From assembly GCA_910577505.1 (NCBI GenBank), contig CAJTLN010000003.1, positions 124,001 to 188,000 on the forward strand: 64,000 nucleotides of DNA. The letters run 5' to 3'. Positions 17,400 to 26,189 of the stretch are shown piece by piece. The notes under the pieces are model-generated. The model saw only the letters and a program-made list of their open reading frames with translations, was not told where the DNA came from and searched no databases. A program made the translations under genes and the position numbers. Source of the DNA: an uncultured Bacilli bacterium. Its GTDB lineage: Bacteria; Bacillota_I; Bacilli_A; RF39; UBA660. The stretch's first letter is position 1; every line of letters starts with the position of its first letter.

Positions 17400-18942
17400 A
17401 AAAATTTACTTTTCTATAATTTATAATTGTACATGCTAACCCTATGATAAATATGATGCATACACAAATTATAGCAATATCTTTAGTTTCAGGATTTTCT
17501 GGAACAAATGATACTTCTATCGTTACCTCCGACTCTGGCATTAGGAATGTATTTTCGTTTCTTTCAATTACATTTCCATTAGCATCAGTTATTTTTATTG
17601 TTCCTAGAACATATCCCTTTTCTGGGCTTATTTCAAATTTAACCATTTCTCCAGCTCTCATTTTATCAGTTACAAGGATACTACCATTACCTTTAACTTT
17701 GGTATTTACATTTCTTTGTAGATTATAATGTTCTAAAAAAATATCAAAAGTAACTTTCTCAGTTGCTGTTCCTTTGATAACATCTAAAATTGATACATCT
17801 AAGGCAAATTTACTTACTGCAAATCCGTTTTTTGAAGGGATAATCTCTAAATAATGATTATTTCCTTTGCTAATTGTCTGTACTATTTCTCCATCCATAT
17901 TTAATACAACAATATCAGTTTGAATATTAAAATCTAGTGCATTCAAATCTTCATTTATACCCTTGTTAATATAATCTGTAATATTACCAATATTTTTTAG
18001 CCCTATTGCAACGATGTAATTATCAATTATTCTTGCATTTATTAGTAAAAGATAGTTTTCATAAATTTTATCAAATACAACGTTATTATCATTTGTTAAT
18101 TTCAATTTTGAATTTATGTAACATTGTGGAAGATCAATTTCTGTTAGATTTTCGTTATTGTCTACAGCATCTTTTATTCTGAATAGCAGTTCACATTGTG
18201 ATAATTCTGCTCCATTATGAATTTGCATATTATTTTTTTCTTCTGATAGGATAGTTATTTGCTCAGGAATTCTATTGTCACTTGTTAATTCCATCAAATT
18301 CATAAAATCTGTTACTATTGGATAATATTTAGCTCCATATTCTATATCATTATTTTTTAAAACTTTAACTTCTTTATTCTTTAGATTTTTATCAAAATGA
18401 GTTAATGTTAAATCCGTTTTAGTTGAACCTAAAACTGTTATTCTATCATCAACAGTTGAAATATAATCTATTCCAACATAATTAACAAAAAATGGTATAT
18501 AAGACAAAAAAGGCAAAAATTCTTCGCCAAAACTTATTGTCTCGGTTGCTACTTCTTCTAAGTTATCATTTAGTTTTGACAATACCATTAACATTTCTTC
18601 ACTACTATTATCAGTATCAGATAATGATAATGCATATAAAGAGCCATCATATTCTTTTAGAGATACAACGCCTTTATTTTCTAAAATGGCTTCTTTTATA
18701 ACTTCTCCATTATAATTGTAATAAATTAAGCTTGTTCTTTCATCATCGATGTTTATCTTACTTACTACATATCCATCCCCAAAGGTAACTTTTCTTGTAT
18801 ACCCTAAGTACATAATGTGATCAGCTTTACTAGTAATCTTTTTACTCCAACCTAATTCAAATGTATCAGACTTGGCACATACTGTCGTTATTGAAATAAT
18901 AAAAAAGAATATACATAGTAACATTTTTGTTATTTTTTTCAT
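17392..18942 (-). CDS. Secreted surface protein with InlB-B-like repeat domain and wall-sorting-like tail
   Basis: 516 residues. A signal peptide (about 1-24, ending TTVCAKS) leads into a large beta-rich region (30-400) of unknown family that may be a beta-propeller. Residues 400-480 are a bacterial InlB-B-like repeat (GEMVKFEISPEKGYVL, then FLMPESEVTIEVSF). The tail is NPETKD, a hydrophobic helix and RKVNFLR, the layout of a sortase sorting signal with an NPxTxD motif instead of LPxTG. It is transcribed alone (own extended -10 and terminator). It may be an adhesin or surface receptor. Confidence 0.75.
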   Translation of the reverse strand: MKKITKMLLCIFFFIISITTVCAKSDTFELGWSKKITSKADHIMYLGYTRKVTFGDGYVVSKINIDDERTSLIYYNYNGEVIKEAILENKGVVSLKEYDGSLYALSLSDTDNSSEEMLMVLSKLNDNLEEVATETISFGEEFLPFLSYIPFFVNYVGIDYISTVDDRITVLGSTKTDLTLTHFDKNLKNKEVKVLKNNDIEYGAKYYPIVTDFMNLMELTSDNRIPEQITILSEEKNNMQIHNGAELSQCELLFRIKDAVDNNENLTEIDLPQCYINSKLKLTNDNNVVFDKIYENYLLLINARIIDNYIVAIGLKNIGNITDYINKGINEDLNALDFNIQTDIVVLNMDGEIVQTISKGNNHYLEIIPSKNGFAVSKFALDVSILDVIKGTATEKVTFDIFLEHYNLQRNVNTKVKGNGSILVTDKMRAGEMVKFEISPEKGYVLGTIKITDANGNVIERNENTFLMPESEVTIEVSFVPENPETKDIAIICVCIIFIIGLACTIINYRKVNFLR

Positions 18943-18966
18943 TCTAATACCTCTATTCTATTTTAA

Positions 18967-18975
18967 ATTATAACA
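18967..18975 (-). promoter_or_regulatory. Extended -10 promoter of the surface-protein gene
   Basis: Minus strand TGTTATAAT (18975-18967); no convincing -35. Confidence 0.5.
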
Positions 18976-18997
18976 TATTATAGTATAAAATTAAATA

Positions 18998-19037
18998 AAA
19001 AAATAAGAAGAATTGATTATTCAAATCTTCTTATTTT
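18998..19037 (-). terminator. Intrinsic terminator
   Basis: Arms AATAAGAAGA and TCTTCTTATT followed by T-rich sequence, overlapping the end of the 19017-19655 gene. Confidence 0.8.
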
Positions 19038-19655
19038 GATTTTACTTAATAAAATTGTAAATACTAATAATGATAGTAATAATACTATAAATTTTATTAT
19101 ATTATCAGCTGTTACAGGGTTTTTCTTATCCTCTATAGGGTTTTCTTCAACCTCTTTAATTGTTGTTTTGTTTTCAAAGGTTACTGTATTGTCTAAAGAT
19201 ATATTTCCTTTTGCTATAGTTGATGTTTCATCATTGATTGTAGTCATATAATCTTTACTATTAGTACTAGTTTGCTCAATGGTATATGCAGATTCGTTTG
19301 GTAATTCATGAATAATTAAAGATTCGTTACTATTTAAAATAAATTGTGCTTCTCCATTGGCACTAAATACGATGTAACCTTCTGTGTTATTTTTAGTATA
19401 TTTATATGCTCCTGATGCATCATCTACTTTTATTTTATATGTATATAAAAAATTTTTATCATCATTTTGGAAATTCTTTATTATTAATTGAGAGTAAATA
19501 GTTACTGTATTTAAAACTCCATCATAATTTTCTTCAATTTGATTAGCTGAGTCTACAATAGCTTTACCAGAGGAATTTAGGTCAAGAAACTCTTGTGTTG
19601 CAACTAGCAATATTGTTAACCATATAACTATTATATATATATACTTCCTTTGCAT
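19017..19655 (-). CDS. Pilin/isopeptide-domain surface protein with sorting-like tail
   Basis: 212 residues. N-terminal signal anchor (about 4-22). Residues 60-175 resemble the single pilin-type domain of Gram-positive backbone pilins: FLYTYKIKVDD, FSANGEAQFILNSNE, then the E-box-like YTIEQ and a closing strand NTVTFENKT. The tail is NPVTADN, a hydrophobic helix and KIRRFE, again an NPxTxD sorting-like signal matching the previous gene. Own promoter (TTGAAA-17-TATACT); the Shine-Dalgarno is weak. Confidence 0.72.
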   Translation of the reverse strand: MQRKYIYIIVIWLTILLVATQEFLDLNSSGKAIVDSANQIEENYDGVLNTVTIYSQLIIKNFQNDDKNFLYTYKIKVDDASGAYKYTKNNTEGYIVFSANGEAQFILNSNESLIIHELPNESAYTIEQTSTNSKDYMTTINDETSTIAKGNISLDNTVTFENKTTIKEVEENPIEDKKNPVTADNIIKFIVLLLSLLVFTILLSKIKIRRFE

Positions 19656-19681
19656 AGTCTCAACTACTTTCTATTATATTT

Positions 19682-19710
19682 AGTATATAATTTTTAAGAG
19701 ATAATTTCAA
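19682..19710 (-). promoter_or_regulatory. Promoter of the pilin-like gene
   Basis: Minus strand TTGAAA (19710-19705), 17 bases, TATACT (19687-19682). Confidence 0.7.
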
Positions 19711-19759
19711 TTGATATATTATTATTTTTGACTTTTTTCGCATTTTTATACTTGTAAAA

Positions 19760-19784
19760 AGAAAAATAGTGCTATGCACTATTC
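19760..19784 (-). terminator. Intrinsic terminator
   Basis: Perfect stem AATAGTGC/GCACTATT with 3-base loop and T tract, covering the TAG stop of the ABC fusion gene. Confidence 0.85.
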
Positions 19785-22337
19785 TGTTCTTAAAGCTTCA
19801 ACAGGGTCTTTTTTAGATGCTATTTTTGCTGGGATAAAGCCAGCTATTACAGTGAGTAAGACACTTATTATAATTAAAATTATGGCACCATTTATTGGTA
19901 ATTTAGCAATATTACTTATATTTACAGCATTTTTTATAATAATATTTATAGGAATATTTAATAATAATGTTACAAGAATACCTAATATACCAGCTGCAGC
20001 TCCTTCAATTAATGTCTCAGCATTGAAAACGCGTGAAATATCTTTTTTAGATGCTCCTATTGCTCTTAAGATACCTATTTCTTTTGTTCTTTCAATTACT
20101 GAAATATACGTGATTATTGCTATCATTATAGAGGATACTACTAGGCTTATTGCAACGAAAGCAATTAAGACACTACTAATAACATTAACGATTGATGATA
20201 CTGAGCTCATCATTATACCAACTAAATCTGTATAAGAAATTGCTTCTTCCTCACTTTTATCCTTATTATATTCATCAATAATAGCGGTTATTTCTTCTTT
20301 TGAATCAAAGTCTTTTGGATAAATAGATATCATATCTGGATCTTCTAAATTAGCTATACCAAGTTTAGACATATTTTCTTCATAACTTGATGTCATATTA
20401 TCTGAATAATTTTTCATGTACTCAGCTAGTTCTGCTTGAGATAGACTTTGTAAGTAAGCTAGTTGCTCTTTGCTTAAATTTTTAATATCGAAAGATGAAT
20501 CAGAACTAAATTCACTACCTGTAAAGACATTTATTTCTTTATTAGCTAATTGTTCTTTTACTATTTTTTCTTCGTTTATTTTATTTATTAGATGTTCTGT
20601 TAAGGCATGAGTATAACCAATCATTCCGAATGATGAATTACCTGTTACAGCTTCTTCATTAGGTTTTATGATACCTACTATCTTAATATCTTCGGCATTT
20701 TTTATAATACGTTTCATATAATCTTCATCAGTTGACATATTCACCCATAAACCATTTTTCTTTTGATAATAATCAGTATTAAGAACTAATTTAAAACTTA
20801 TATTTAATAGTTCTTCTGTAGTATATGAATGTTCTTCAAAAGATACTTCTTTGCCAGAAACCATATTATTAAATTGTTCTTTTAGTTCATCTTGGCTAAT
20901 AATTCCCAAACTATATAAGGTATAATCAGATATTTCATTATGTTTACCTACTGTTAAAACTACTTCATTATAGTTTTCTGGCCAGTGACCATCTATTAAA
21001 TCATATTGTTGTTTATTTAATTCATCATTATTAATCATTTCATAGAAAACGTCATAGTTTGATAAGTAACCACTATAAGCACTTGAAATACCAGAAGTAC
21101 TCATACCTATAGCATCAAATATTTGAGTTGGATTAACTTGTGTAATGTGTTCTAAATCATTTTTATATACATTCATTGTAACGTTATATGAATACTGAAT
21201 ATCAGATGTATAGTCATTAATTTTACTATGATTATCTAAATATTCTTTAAATGATTTTAGGTCGTTATGTTCTACTTCTTGAGTCATAGAAGTAAACATA
21301 TCTCCCATTATATTAACTGAATGAATGTCATTATCATCATAATCTTTTATTTCTTTGTTACCAGTTAGATTTTCAAGTAAAGATGACATATCAACACTTT
21401 CTTTTTGAATAGTTAGTGGATATGAACTAAGTGTTTCTTCTTCTGTTTTAGTAATGTAATTTTGAATACCATGAGATAGTGATAGTATTAGAGCAATACC
21501 TATAATACCAATAGATCCAGCAAAAGCTGTTAAAAGCGTACGACCTTTTTTAGTCATTAGATTATTTAAAGATAAAGAAGTTGCTGTTTTAAAACTCATA
21601 GAAGTCTTTTTGTTTTTCTTGTTACTTTTTGCTTCTTTTGTTTCTTCTTTACCATCAAATGGATTTGAATCATCAACGATTTCACCATCTAATAGTTTTA
21701 CAATACGTGTTGAATAGTTAACTGCTAGTTCAGGATTATGAGTAACCATTATAACGAGTTTATCTTTAGCTATATTACTTAATAAATCCATAACTTGAAG
21801 ACTTGTTTCTGAATCTAGAGCACCAGTCGGTTCATCAGCAAGTAAGATATCAGGATCATTTACTAGGGCTCTTGCAATTGCAACACGTTGCATTTGACCT
21901 CCTGACATTTGATTAGGTCTTTTATTTATTTGACTACCTAAACCGACTTTTTTTAAGACAGCTAAAGCTCTTTTTCTTCTTTCTTCTTTATCTACACCAG
22001 ATAAGGTAAGAGCTAGTTCAACATTTTGTAAAGCTGTTTGATGAGGAATTAAGTTGTAACTTTGAAAAACGAAACCAACGCGATGGTTACGATATGTATC
22101 CCAGTCACGATCATTATATTCTTTAGTAGATATTCCATTTATAATTAAGTCTCCACTAGTATATTTATCTAAGCCACCAATAATATTTAACATAGTAGTT
22201 TTTCCACTACCACTTTGACCTAAAATAGATACAAATTCATTTTGTCTAAACTTTATATCTATTTTATTAAGGGCTTTTTGTTTAGACCCTGCTACTTCAT
22301 ATATTTTAGTAACATGTTTTAATTCTAGCATAAACAT
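19779..22337 (-). CDS. ABC transporter, ATPase-permease fusion (MacB type)
   Basis: 852 residues. ATPase half (1-225): Walker A GQSGSGKTT, signature MSGGQMQRVAIARAL, Walker B LLADEPTGALDS, MVTHN. A Lys-rich linker (about 230-255) leads to a first membrane helix near 270, an outer MacB-like domain (about 290-715) and the C-terminal FtsX block with VIERTKEIGILRAIGASKKDI. Fused MacB-like proteins usually export peptides or lipids; without an outer membrane the partner is unclear. Start may be 22337 or the internal ATG at 22331. It is a single-gene unit. Confidence 0.92.
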   Translation of the reverse strand: MFMLELKHVTKIYEVAGSKQKALNKIDIKFRQNEFVSILGQSGSGKTTMLNIIGGLDKYTSGDLIINGISTKEYNDRDWDTYRNHRVGFVFQSYNLIPHQTALQNVELALTLSGVDKEERRKRALAVLKKVGLGSQINKRPNQMSGGQMQRVAIARALVNDPDILLADEPTGALDSETSLQVMDLLSNIAKDKLVIMVTHNPELAVNYSTRIVKLLDGEIVDDSNPFDGKEETKEAKSNKKNKKTSMSFKTATSLSLNNLMTKKGRTLLTAFAGSIGIIGIALILSLSHGIQNYITKTEEETLSSYPLTIQKESVDMSSLLENLTGNKEIKDYDDNDIHSVNIMGDMFTSMTQEVEHNDLKSFKEYLDNHSKINDYTSDIQYSYNVTMNVYKNDLEHITQVNPTQIFDAIGMSTSGISSAYSGYLSNYDVFYEMINNDELNKQQYDLIDGHWPENYNEVVLTVGKHNEISDYTLYSLGIISQDELKEQFNNMVSGKEVSFEEHSYTTEELLNISFKLVLNTDYYQKKNGLWVNMSTDEDYMKRIIKNAEDIKIVGIIKPNEEAVTGNSSFGMIGYTHALTEHLINKINEEKIVKEQLANKEINVFTGSEFSSDSSFDIKNLSKEQLAYLQSLSQAELAEYMKNYSDNMTSSYEENMSKLGIANLEDPDMISIYPKDFDSKEEITAIIDEYNKDKSEEEAISYTDLVGIMMSSVSSIVNVISSVLIAFVAISLVVSSIMIAIITYISVIERTKEIGILRAIGASKKDISRVFNAETLIEGAAAGILGILVTLLLNIPINIIIKNAVNISNIAKLPINGAIILIIISVLLTVIAGFIPAKIASKKDPVEALRTE

Positions 22338-22366
22338 TCTTCTTTCTAATAATCAATATTGATACA

Positions 22367-22375
22367 ATTATAACA
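22367..22375 (-). promoter_or_regulatory. Extended -10 promoter of the ABC fusion gene
   Basis: Minus strand TGTTATAAT (22375-22367). Confidence 0.5.
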
Positions 22376-22403
22376 TATATCTTTTTTCTTAAATATTAAT
22401 TTT

Positions 22404-22440
22404 TATTAAAAAAAGAATTCTTTTTTTAAAGAATTCTTTT
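22404..22440 (-). terminator. Intrinsic terminator of trkAH
   Basis: Arms AAAAGAATTC (22411-22420) and GAATTCTTTT (22431-22440) followed on the minus strand by T-rich sequence. Confidence 0.75.
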
Positions 22441-22445
22441 ATATT

Positions 22446-23861
22446 TTATTTATGAATATCTGAAAATAGTACTATGATTGGAAATATTTCTAAACGGCCT
22501 AGAAGCATACCACCACTTAAAACTATTTTAGATACTGAACTAAAGTTAGCAAACGAAGAGATATTAAAACATAAACCGACATTTCCAAATGTTGTGAAGA
22601 CAGCATTGATAGTTTGTTCGAAAGGTATTCCTTCAAAGCTAACTATAAACATTATAAATATGATAAGCAGTATATATAAGAACATAAATGTTTGCGTACT
22701 TTTAATTGTTTCTTCTTCAATTTTTTTACCTTCAAAAGTTATTGTTCTTACACTATTCGGATGAATTACTTTTAGAATATCTCTTTTGATTGTTTTTAAT
22801 ATAATCAATAGTCTTGATACTTTAAAACCACCGCATGTACTTCCAGCACAGGCACTTATAAGCATTAAAGCGAGCATTATTATACGGCATGATGTTGGAT
22901 AAAAATTAATATCCCCTATACTATAACCTGTACTTGTCATTATTGATGATATATGGAATGAAGTTTCTAGGATGGCTTCACCTATATTTGTAAACATATT
23001 ATAAGTATTTAAGAAGATAATTATAAATGATATGATAAATATTAAAATATAAGCTTTAAGTTCTTCACTTTTTAAGGCTGACTTTATATCTTTCATTAAA
23101 ATTAAAAAATAAATATTAAAGTTAACACCAAACAAGAACATAAATATTGCAACTACCCATTTATTAAATACAGAATATGTTGCAAGGCTTGTATTTAAGA
23201 CTGAGAAGCCTCCTGTACCAGCTGTGCCAAAAGCAATAAGAAGGCTATCAAACGGGTTTAATCCGCCTATCATAAGTAATATAAATTCCATAGTAGTTAA
23301 ACCAATATATATAAAATATAAATAGAATAACGTCTTTTTAATACTTGGAACTAATTTGGCTACACTTGGTCCTGGCATTTCAGCTTTTAAAACGTGCATA
23401 GATTTATCATTTTTGGATAACGGAACAATGGCCATAACAAAAGCTAGTACACCCATTCCACCAATAAAATGCATGAAGCTACGCCAAAATAGAATTCCTT
23501 TAGATAAGTGTTCTACATCGTCAAATATCGTTGCTCCTGTAGTTGTAAGGCCTGATACGGCTTCAAAGAAGGCTGATGAAAATGATAATTTACAATCTAT
23601 CATAAGAGGAATAGAGCCAATTATACTTATTAATATCCAAGAGATGGCAACAATAATAAATCCATCTTTAGCATACATATTTTTATTGTTTATTTTTATA
23701 GAATTTAGAAGTATTCCTATAACTAAACTTATAATAAGAGGAATTATAAATGTGCTTAAATTTTCTTTGTAAATTAAAGATACTATAAGTGGTGCTATTA
23801 ATAGTAGTGAAAAACCAATTAATACTTTACCAATGTATTTGTAAACTAATTTATTTTTCAT
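22446..23861 (-). CDS. trkH: Potassium uptake protein TrkH (membrane subunit)
   Basis: 471 residues, four pore repeats with the selectivity-filter segments TTTGATIF, GTAGTGGFS, MTSTGYSIG and TFGNVGLC. It forms the K+-conducting channel gated by the cytosolic RCK protein encoded 3 bases upstream. It ends with GRLEIFPIIVLFS, as in TrkH proteins. Confidence 0.95.
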   Translation of the reverse strand: MKNKLVYKYIGKVLIGFSLLLIAPLIVSLIYKENLSTFIIPLIISLVIGILLNSIKINNKNMYAKDGFIIVAISWILISIIGSIPLMIDCKLSFSSAFFEAVSGLTTTGATIFDDVEHLSKGILFWRSFMHFIGGMGVLAFVMAIVPLSKNDKSMHVLKAEMPGPSVAKLVPSIKKTLFYLYFIYIGLTTMEFILLMIGGLNPFDSLLIAFGTAGTGGFSVLNTSLATYSVFNKWVVAIFMFLFGVNFNIYFLILMKDIKSALKSEELKAYILIFIISFIIIFLNTYNMFTNIGEAILETSFHISSIMTSTGYSIGDINFYPTSCRIIMLALMLISACAGSTCGGFKVSRLLIILKTIKRDILKVIHPNSVRTITFEGKKIEEETIKSTQTFMFLYILLIIFIMFIVSFEGIPFEQTINAVFTTFGNVGLCFNISSFANFSSVSKIVLSGGMLLGRLEIFPIIVLFSDIHK

Positions 23862-23864
23862 ACC

Positions 23865-25220
23865 CTACTCCAAAATATCATTAATATCTTTGATATTAGA
23901 TTCACTATTTGCAACAATTATTGTATCTTTTTCTACTATAACATCATTACCGCTTGGGAAGATAATGTTTTTACCACGGTGAATGGCTACTATCAAAATT
24001 CCATCTTTTAACTTAATATCTTTTAATTTAGTATTAATTTTTTCAAAATCATTCTTTATTTTAAATTCCAGAATTTCAAAGCGATCATCATCAAATTTAT
24101 ATATTGATTCACAACTACTCGCTTCACTATTTTGCATTGCTCTTACATATCTTACTATTTGATTAGTTGCTATTTTATGAGGTGTAATTACAGTATCTAT
24201 ATTAGCCTTATCTATAACTTTATCTAAATTAATGTGATTTACTTTTGTAATTATTTTAGGAATATTTTGCTGGGATGCAAACATTGAATAAACGATATTT
24301 TCTTCATCAATACTATTTAATGCTACAAAGGCATCGCATTTATCTATTCCTTCTTCGAATAAGATATTTTGGTCTGATACATCACCATTTATTATTAATG
24401 CTTTTGGTAGTATTTCACTTAGGAAACGGCATCTTTCTTCGTTTATTTCAATCAATTTAACTTCCATTCCCATATCTAATAAGATTTTAGTTAGATAAAT
24501 AGCAGTATTTGATCCCCCACTAATTATAACTTTTTTAGTTTTAGACGTTATTAAATTAGAAAATTTAAGAAATTCATGAATATCATTTTGCTTTCCTGTT
24601 ATATGAAGTTTATCATTTAAACCTATTTTAACATTTCCTTTTGGAATAATTATTTCGCCATCTTTTTCTATAGCACAAACGATAATATGCCCATCTAATT
24701 TTTTTATAAGATTATTAATGGTTAGACCAACTAAATTAGAATTTTCTTTAACTTTAAGAGAAATCATTCGAATACGACCTTTAAAAAATGTAGTTGCATC
24801 TAAAGCACTAGGAGTATTTAAAACATCTGCTATATGCCCAGCTGTTAGAGCTTCTGGATTTATTGTCATCGAAAGGCCTAATTTTTCTTTAAGGATATTA
24901 ATTGAATTAGTGTATTCAGGAGTACGGATACGAGCTATAGTATGTGTTACTCCTAGAGTTTTACCAAGCAAACAGCACATGACATTTTGTTCATCACTTG
25001 CCATAACGCTAATTAAAAGGTCTGATTCACGAATACCTGCTTCTTCTAGAATTGTTGAATCAAGTCCATTACCATTTATATAATTTAAATCTTCATTATT
25101 TATAACATCTTGGCAAGCAGAAAAGTCTGTATCAATTAAAGTTACTTCATTGCTATCTTTTACTAAACTCTTAGCTAGGTATTCACCAAGTTTACCTACT
25201 CCAACAATTATTATTTTCAT
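23865..25220 (-). CDS. trkA: Potassium uptake regulator TrkA
   Basis: 451 residues made of two RCK units. Unit 1 has the NAD-binding GVGKLGEYLA and DTDFSACQ; unit 2 starts IISGGSNTAIYL, and each is followed by a TrkA_C domain. This is the long, two-unit TrkA form, not the short KtrA form. It gates the adjacent TrkH. Own promoter TTGATA-16-TAAAAT and GAGGTGAG ahead of the ATG. Confidence 0.95.
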   Translation of the reverse strand: MKIIIVGVGKLGEYLAKSLVKDSNEVTLIDTDFSACQDVINNEDLNYINGNGLDSTILEEAGIRESDLLISVMASDEQNVMCCLLGKTLGVTHTIARIRTPEYTNSINILKEKLGLSMTINPEALTAGHIADVLNTPSALDATTFFKGRIRMISLKVKENSNLVGLTINNLIKKLDGHIIVCAIEKDGEIIIPKGNVKIGLNDKLHITGKQNDIHEFLKFSNLITSKTKKVIISGGSNTAIYLTKILLDMGMEVKLIEINEERCRFLSEILPKALIINGDVSDQNILFEEGIDKCDAFVALNSIDEENIVYSMFASQQNIPKIITKVNHINLDKVIDKANIDTVITPHKIATNQIVRYVRAMQNSEASSCESIYKFDDDRFEILEFKIKNDFEKINTKLKDIKLKDGILIVAIHRGKNIIFPSGNDVIVEKDTIIVANSESNIKDINDILE

Positions 25221-25245
25221 GTCTTACTCACCTCGTACTCATATA

Positions 25246-25273
25246 ATTTTAACAAAAATGGAAAATATATCAA
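25246..25273 (-). promoter_or_regulatory. Promoter of trkAH
   Basis: Minus strand TTGATA (25273-25268), 16 bases, TAAAAT (25251-25246) with TG ahead of the -10. Confidence 0.65.
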
Positions 25274-25301
25274 GTCATATTAAGTAAATTAAAATAATAA
25301 A

Positions 25302-25340
25302 AGATTAACCATTTTTCACATATTCGTTAATCTGCTTTTT
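25302..25340. other. Hairpin with T tract between divergent trkA and map
   Basis: Arms AGATTAAC (25302-25309) and GTTAATCT (25326-25333), then GCTTTTTTT on the plus strand and T-rich sequence on the minus strand. It sits just upstream of the map -10, where there is no incoming gene to terminate. It may shield the divergent promoters or bind a regulator. Confidence 0.45.
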
Positions 25341-25348
25341 TTAAATTG

Positions 25349-25357
25349 TGGTATAAT
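25349..25357 (+). promoter_or_regulatory. Extended -10 promoter of map
   Basis: TGGTATAAT, 24 bases before the ATG; Shine-Dalgarno GGGGA at 25369-25373. Confidence 0.65.
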
Positions 25358-25380
25358 ACTCATGAATTGGGGATGAATTT

Positions 25381-26163
25381 ATGATAGTTGTAAGAACTGA
25401 AGATGAAATAAATAAATTAAGAGAAGCTGGAAGAATTGTTGGATTAACTCATAAATATTTACAACAATTTATTAAACCTGGTATTAGTACTAAGGAGTTA
25501 GATACTTTAGCTAAGAAGTTTATTGAAAGTAAAGGATGTTCTTGTTCTTTTGAAGGTCTTTATGGTTTTCCTGGTAGTATTTGTATAAGCATTAATAATG
25601 AAGTTGTTCATGGTATTCCAGGACATAGAAAGTTAAAGAATGGTGATATTGTAAAACTTGATATTGGTGCTTGTTATCAGGGTTATCATGGAGACTCTGC
25701 TTGGAGTTATATAGTTGGGGAAGGAAAAGAAAGAGATATTAAATTACTTAAAAGAACTGAGGAATCTTTAATGGCTGGTTTAAGTGTAATTCATGATGGA
25801 TGTACAGTTGGGGATATTGGTCATGCTGTTGAGAAAATTGCGCACAAATATAACTTAGGAGTTGTAAGAGAACTAGTTGGTCATGGAGTTGGCGATAAAG
25901 TTCATTTAGAACCTGATGTACCAAATTATGGACATGAACACAAAGGTCCAGTGCTTCATGCTGGCAATGTAATTGCTGTTGAACCAATGCTAAATTTAGG
26001 TAGTCGCGATATATATATGTTAGATGATGATTGGACTATATGCACTGATGATGATTCTAATAGTGCTCATTTTGAACATACTGTATTAGTTACTGACGAT
26101 GGATATGAAATTTTAACTAGACGTGATGTAGAACTTGATCCAGAAGATGTAATTGCAAACTAA
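25381..26163 (+). CDS. map: Methionine aminopeptidase, type I
   Basis: 260 residues of the pita-bread fold. The two metal-binding Asp lie in KLDIGACYQGYHGDSAW, His in GHGVGDKVH, and Glu in VEPML and FEHTVLV. It removes the initiator Met from nascent proteins. It is monocistronic, facing away from trkA and converging on the sigma-like gene. Two residues of the usual KVDVGA signature vary (KLDIGA), well within family range. Confidence 0.97.
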   Translation: MIVVRTEDEINKLREAGRIVGLTHKYLQQFIKPGISTKELDTLAKKFIESKGCSCSFEGLYGFPGSICISINNEVVHGIPGHRKLKNGDIVKLDIGACYQGYHGDSAWSYIVGEGKERDIKLLKRTEESLMAGLSVIHDGCTVGDIGHAVEKIAHKYNLGVVRELVGHGVGDKVHLEPDVPNYGHEHKGPVLHAGNVIAVEPMLNLGSRDIYMLDDDWTICTDDDSNSAHFEHTVLVTDDGYEILTRRDVELDPEDVIAN

Positions 26164-26189
26164 AAAAGGATAAATTTATCCTTTTTTTA
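26162..26189. terminator. Bidirectional terminator between map and the sigma-like gene
   Basis: Perfect stem AAAAAAGGATAA/TTATCCTTTTTT-type with a very short loop and A/T flanks; it overlaps both stops. Confidence 0.85.

Noticed and set aside
19774..20235. Plus-strand 153-residue hydrophobic open frame
   Set aside because: Antisense of the C-terminal FtsX helices of the ABC fusion; membrane-like composition is a reflection of the real gene.
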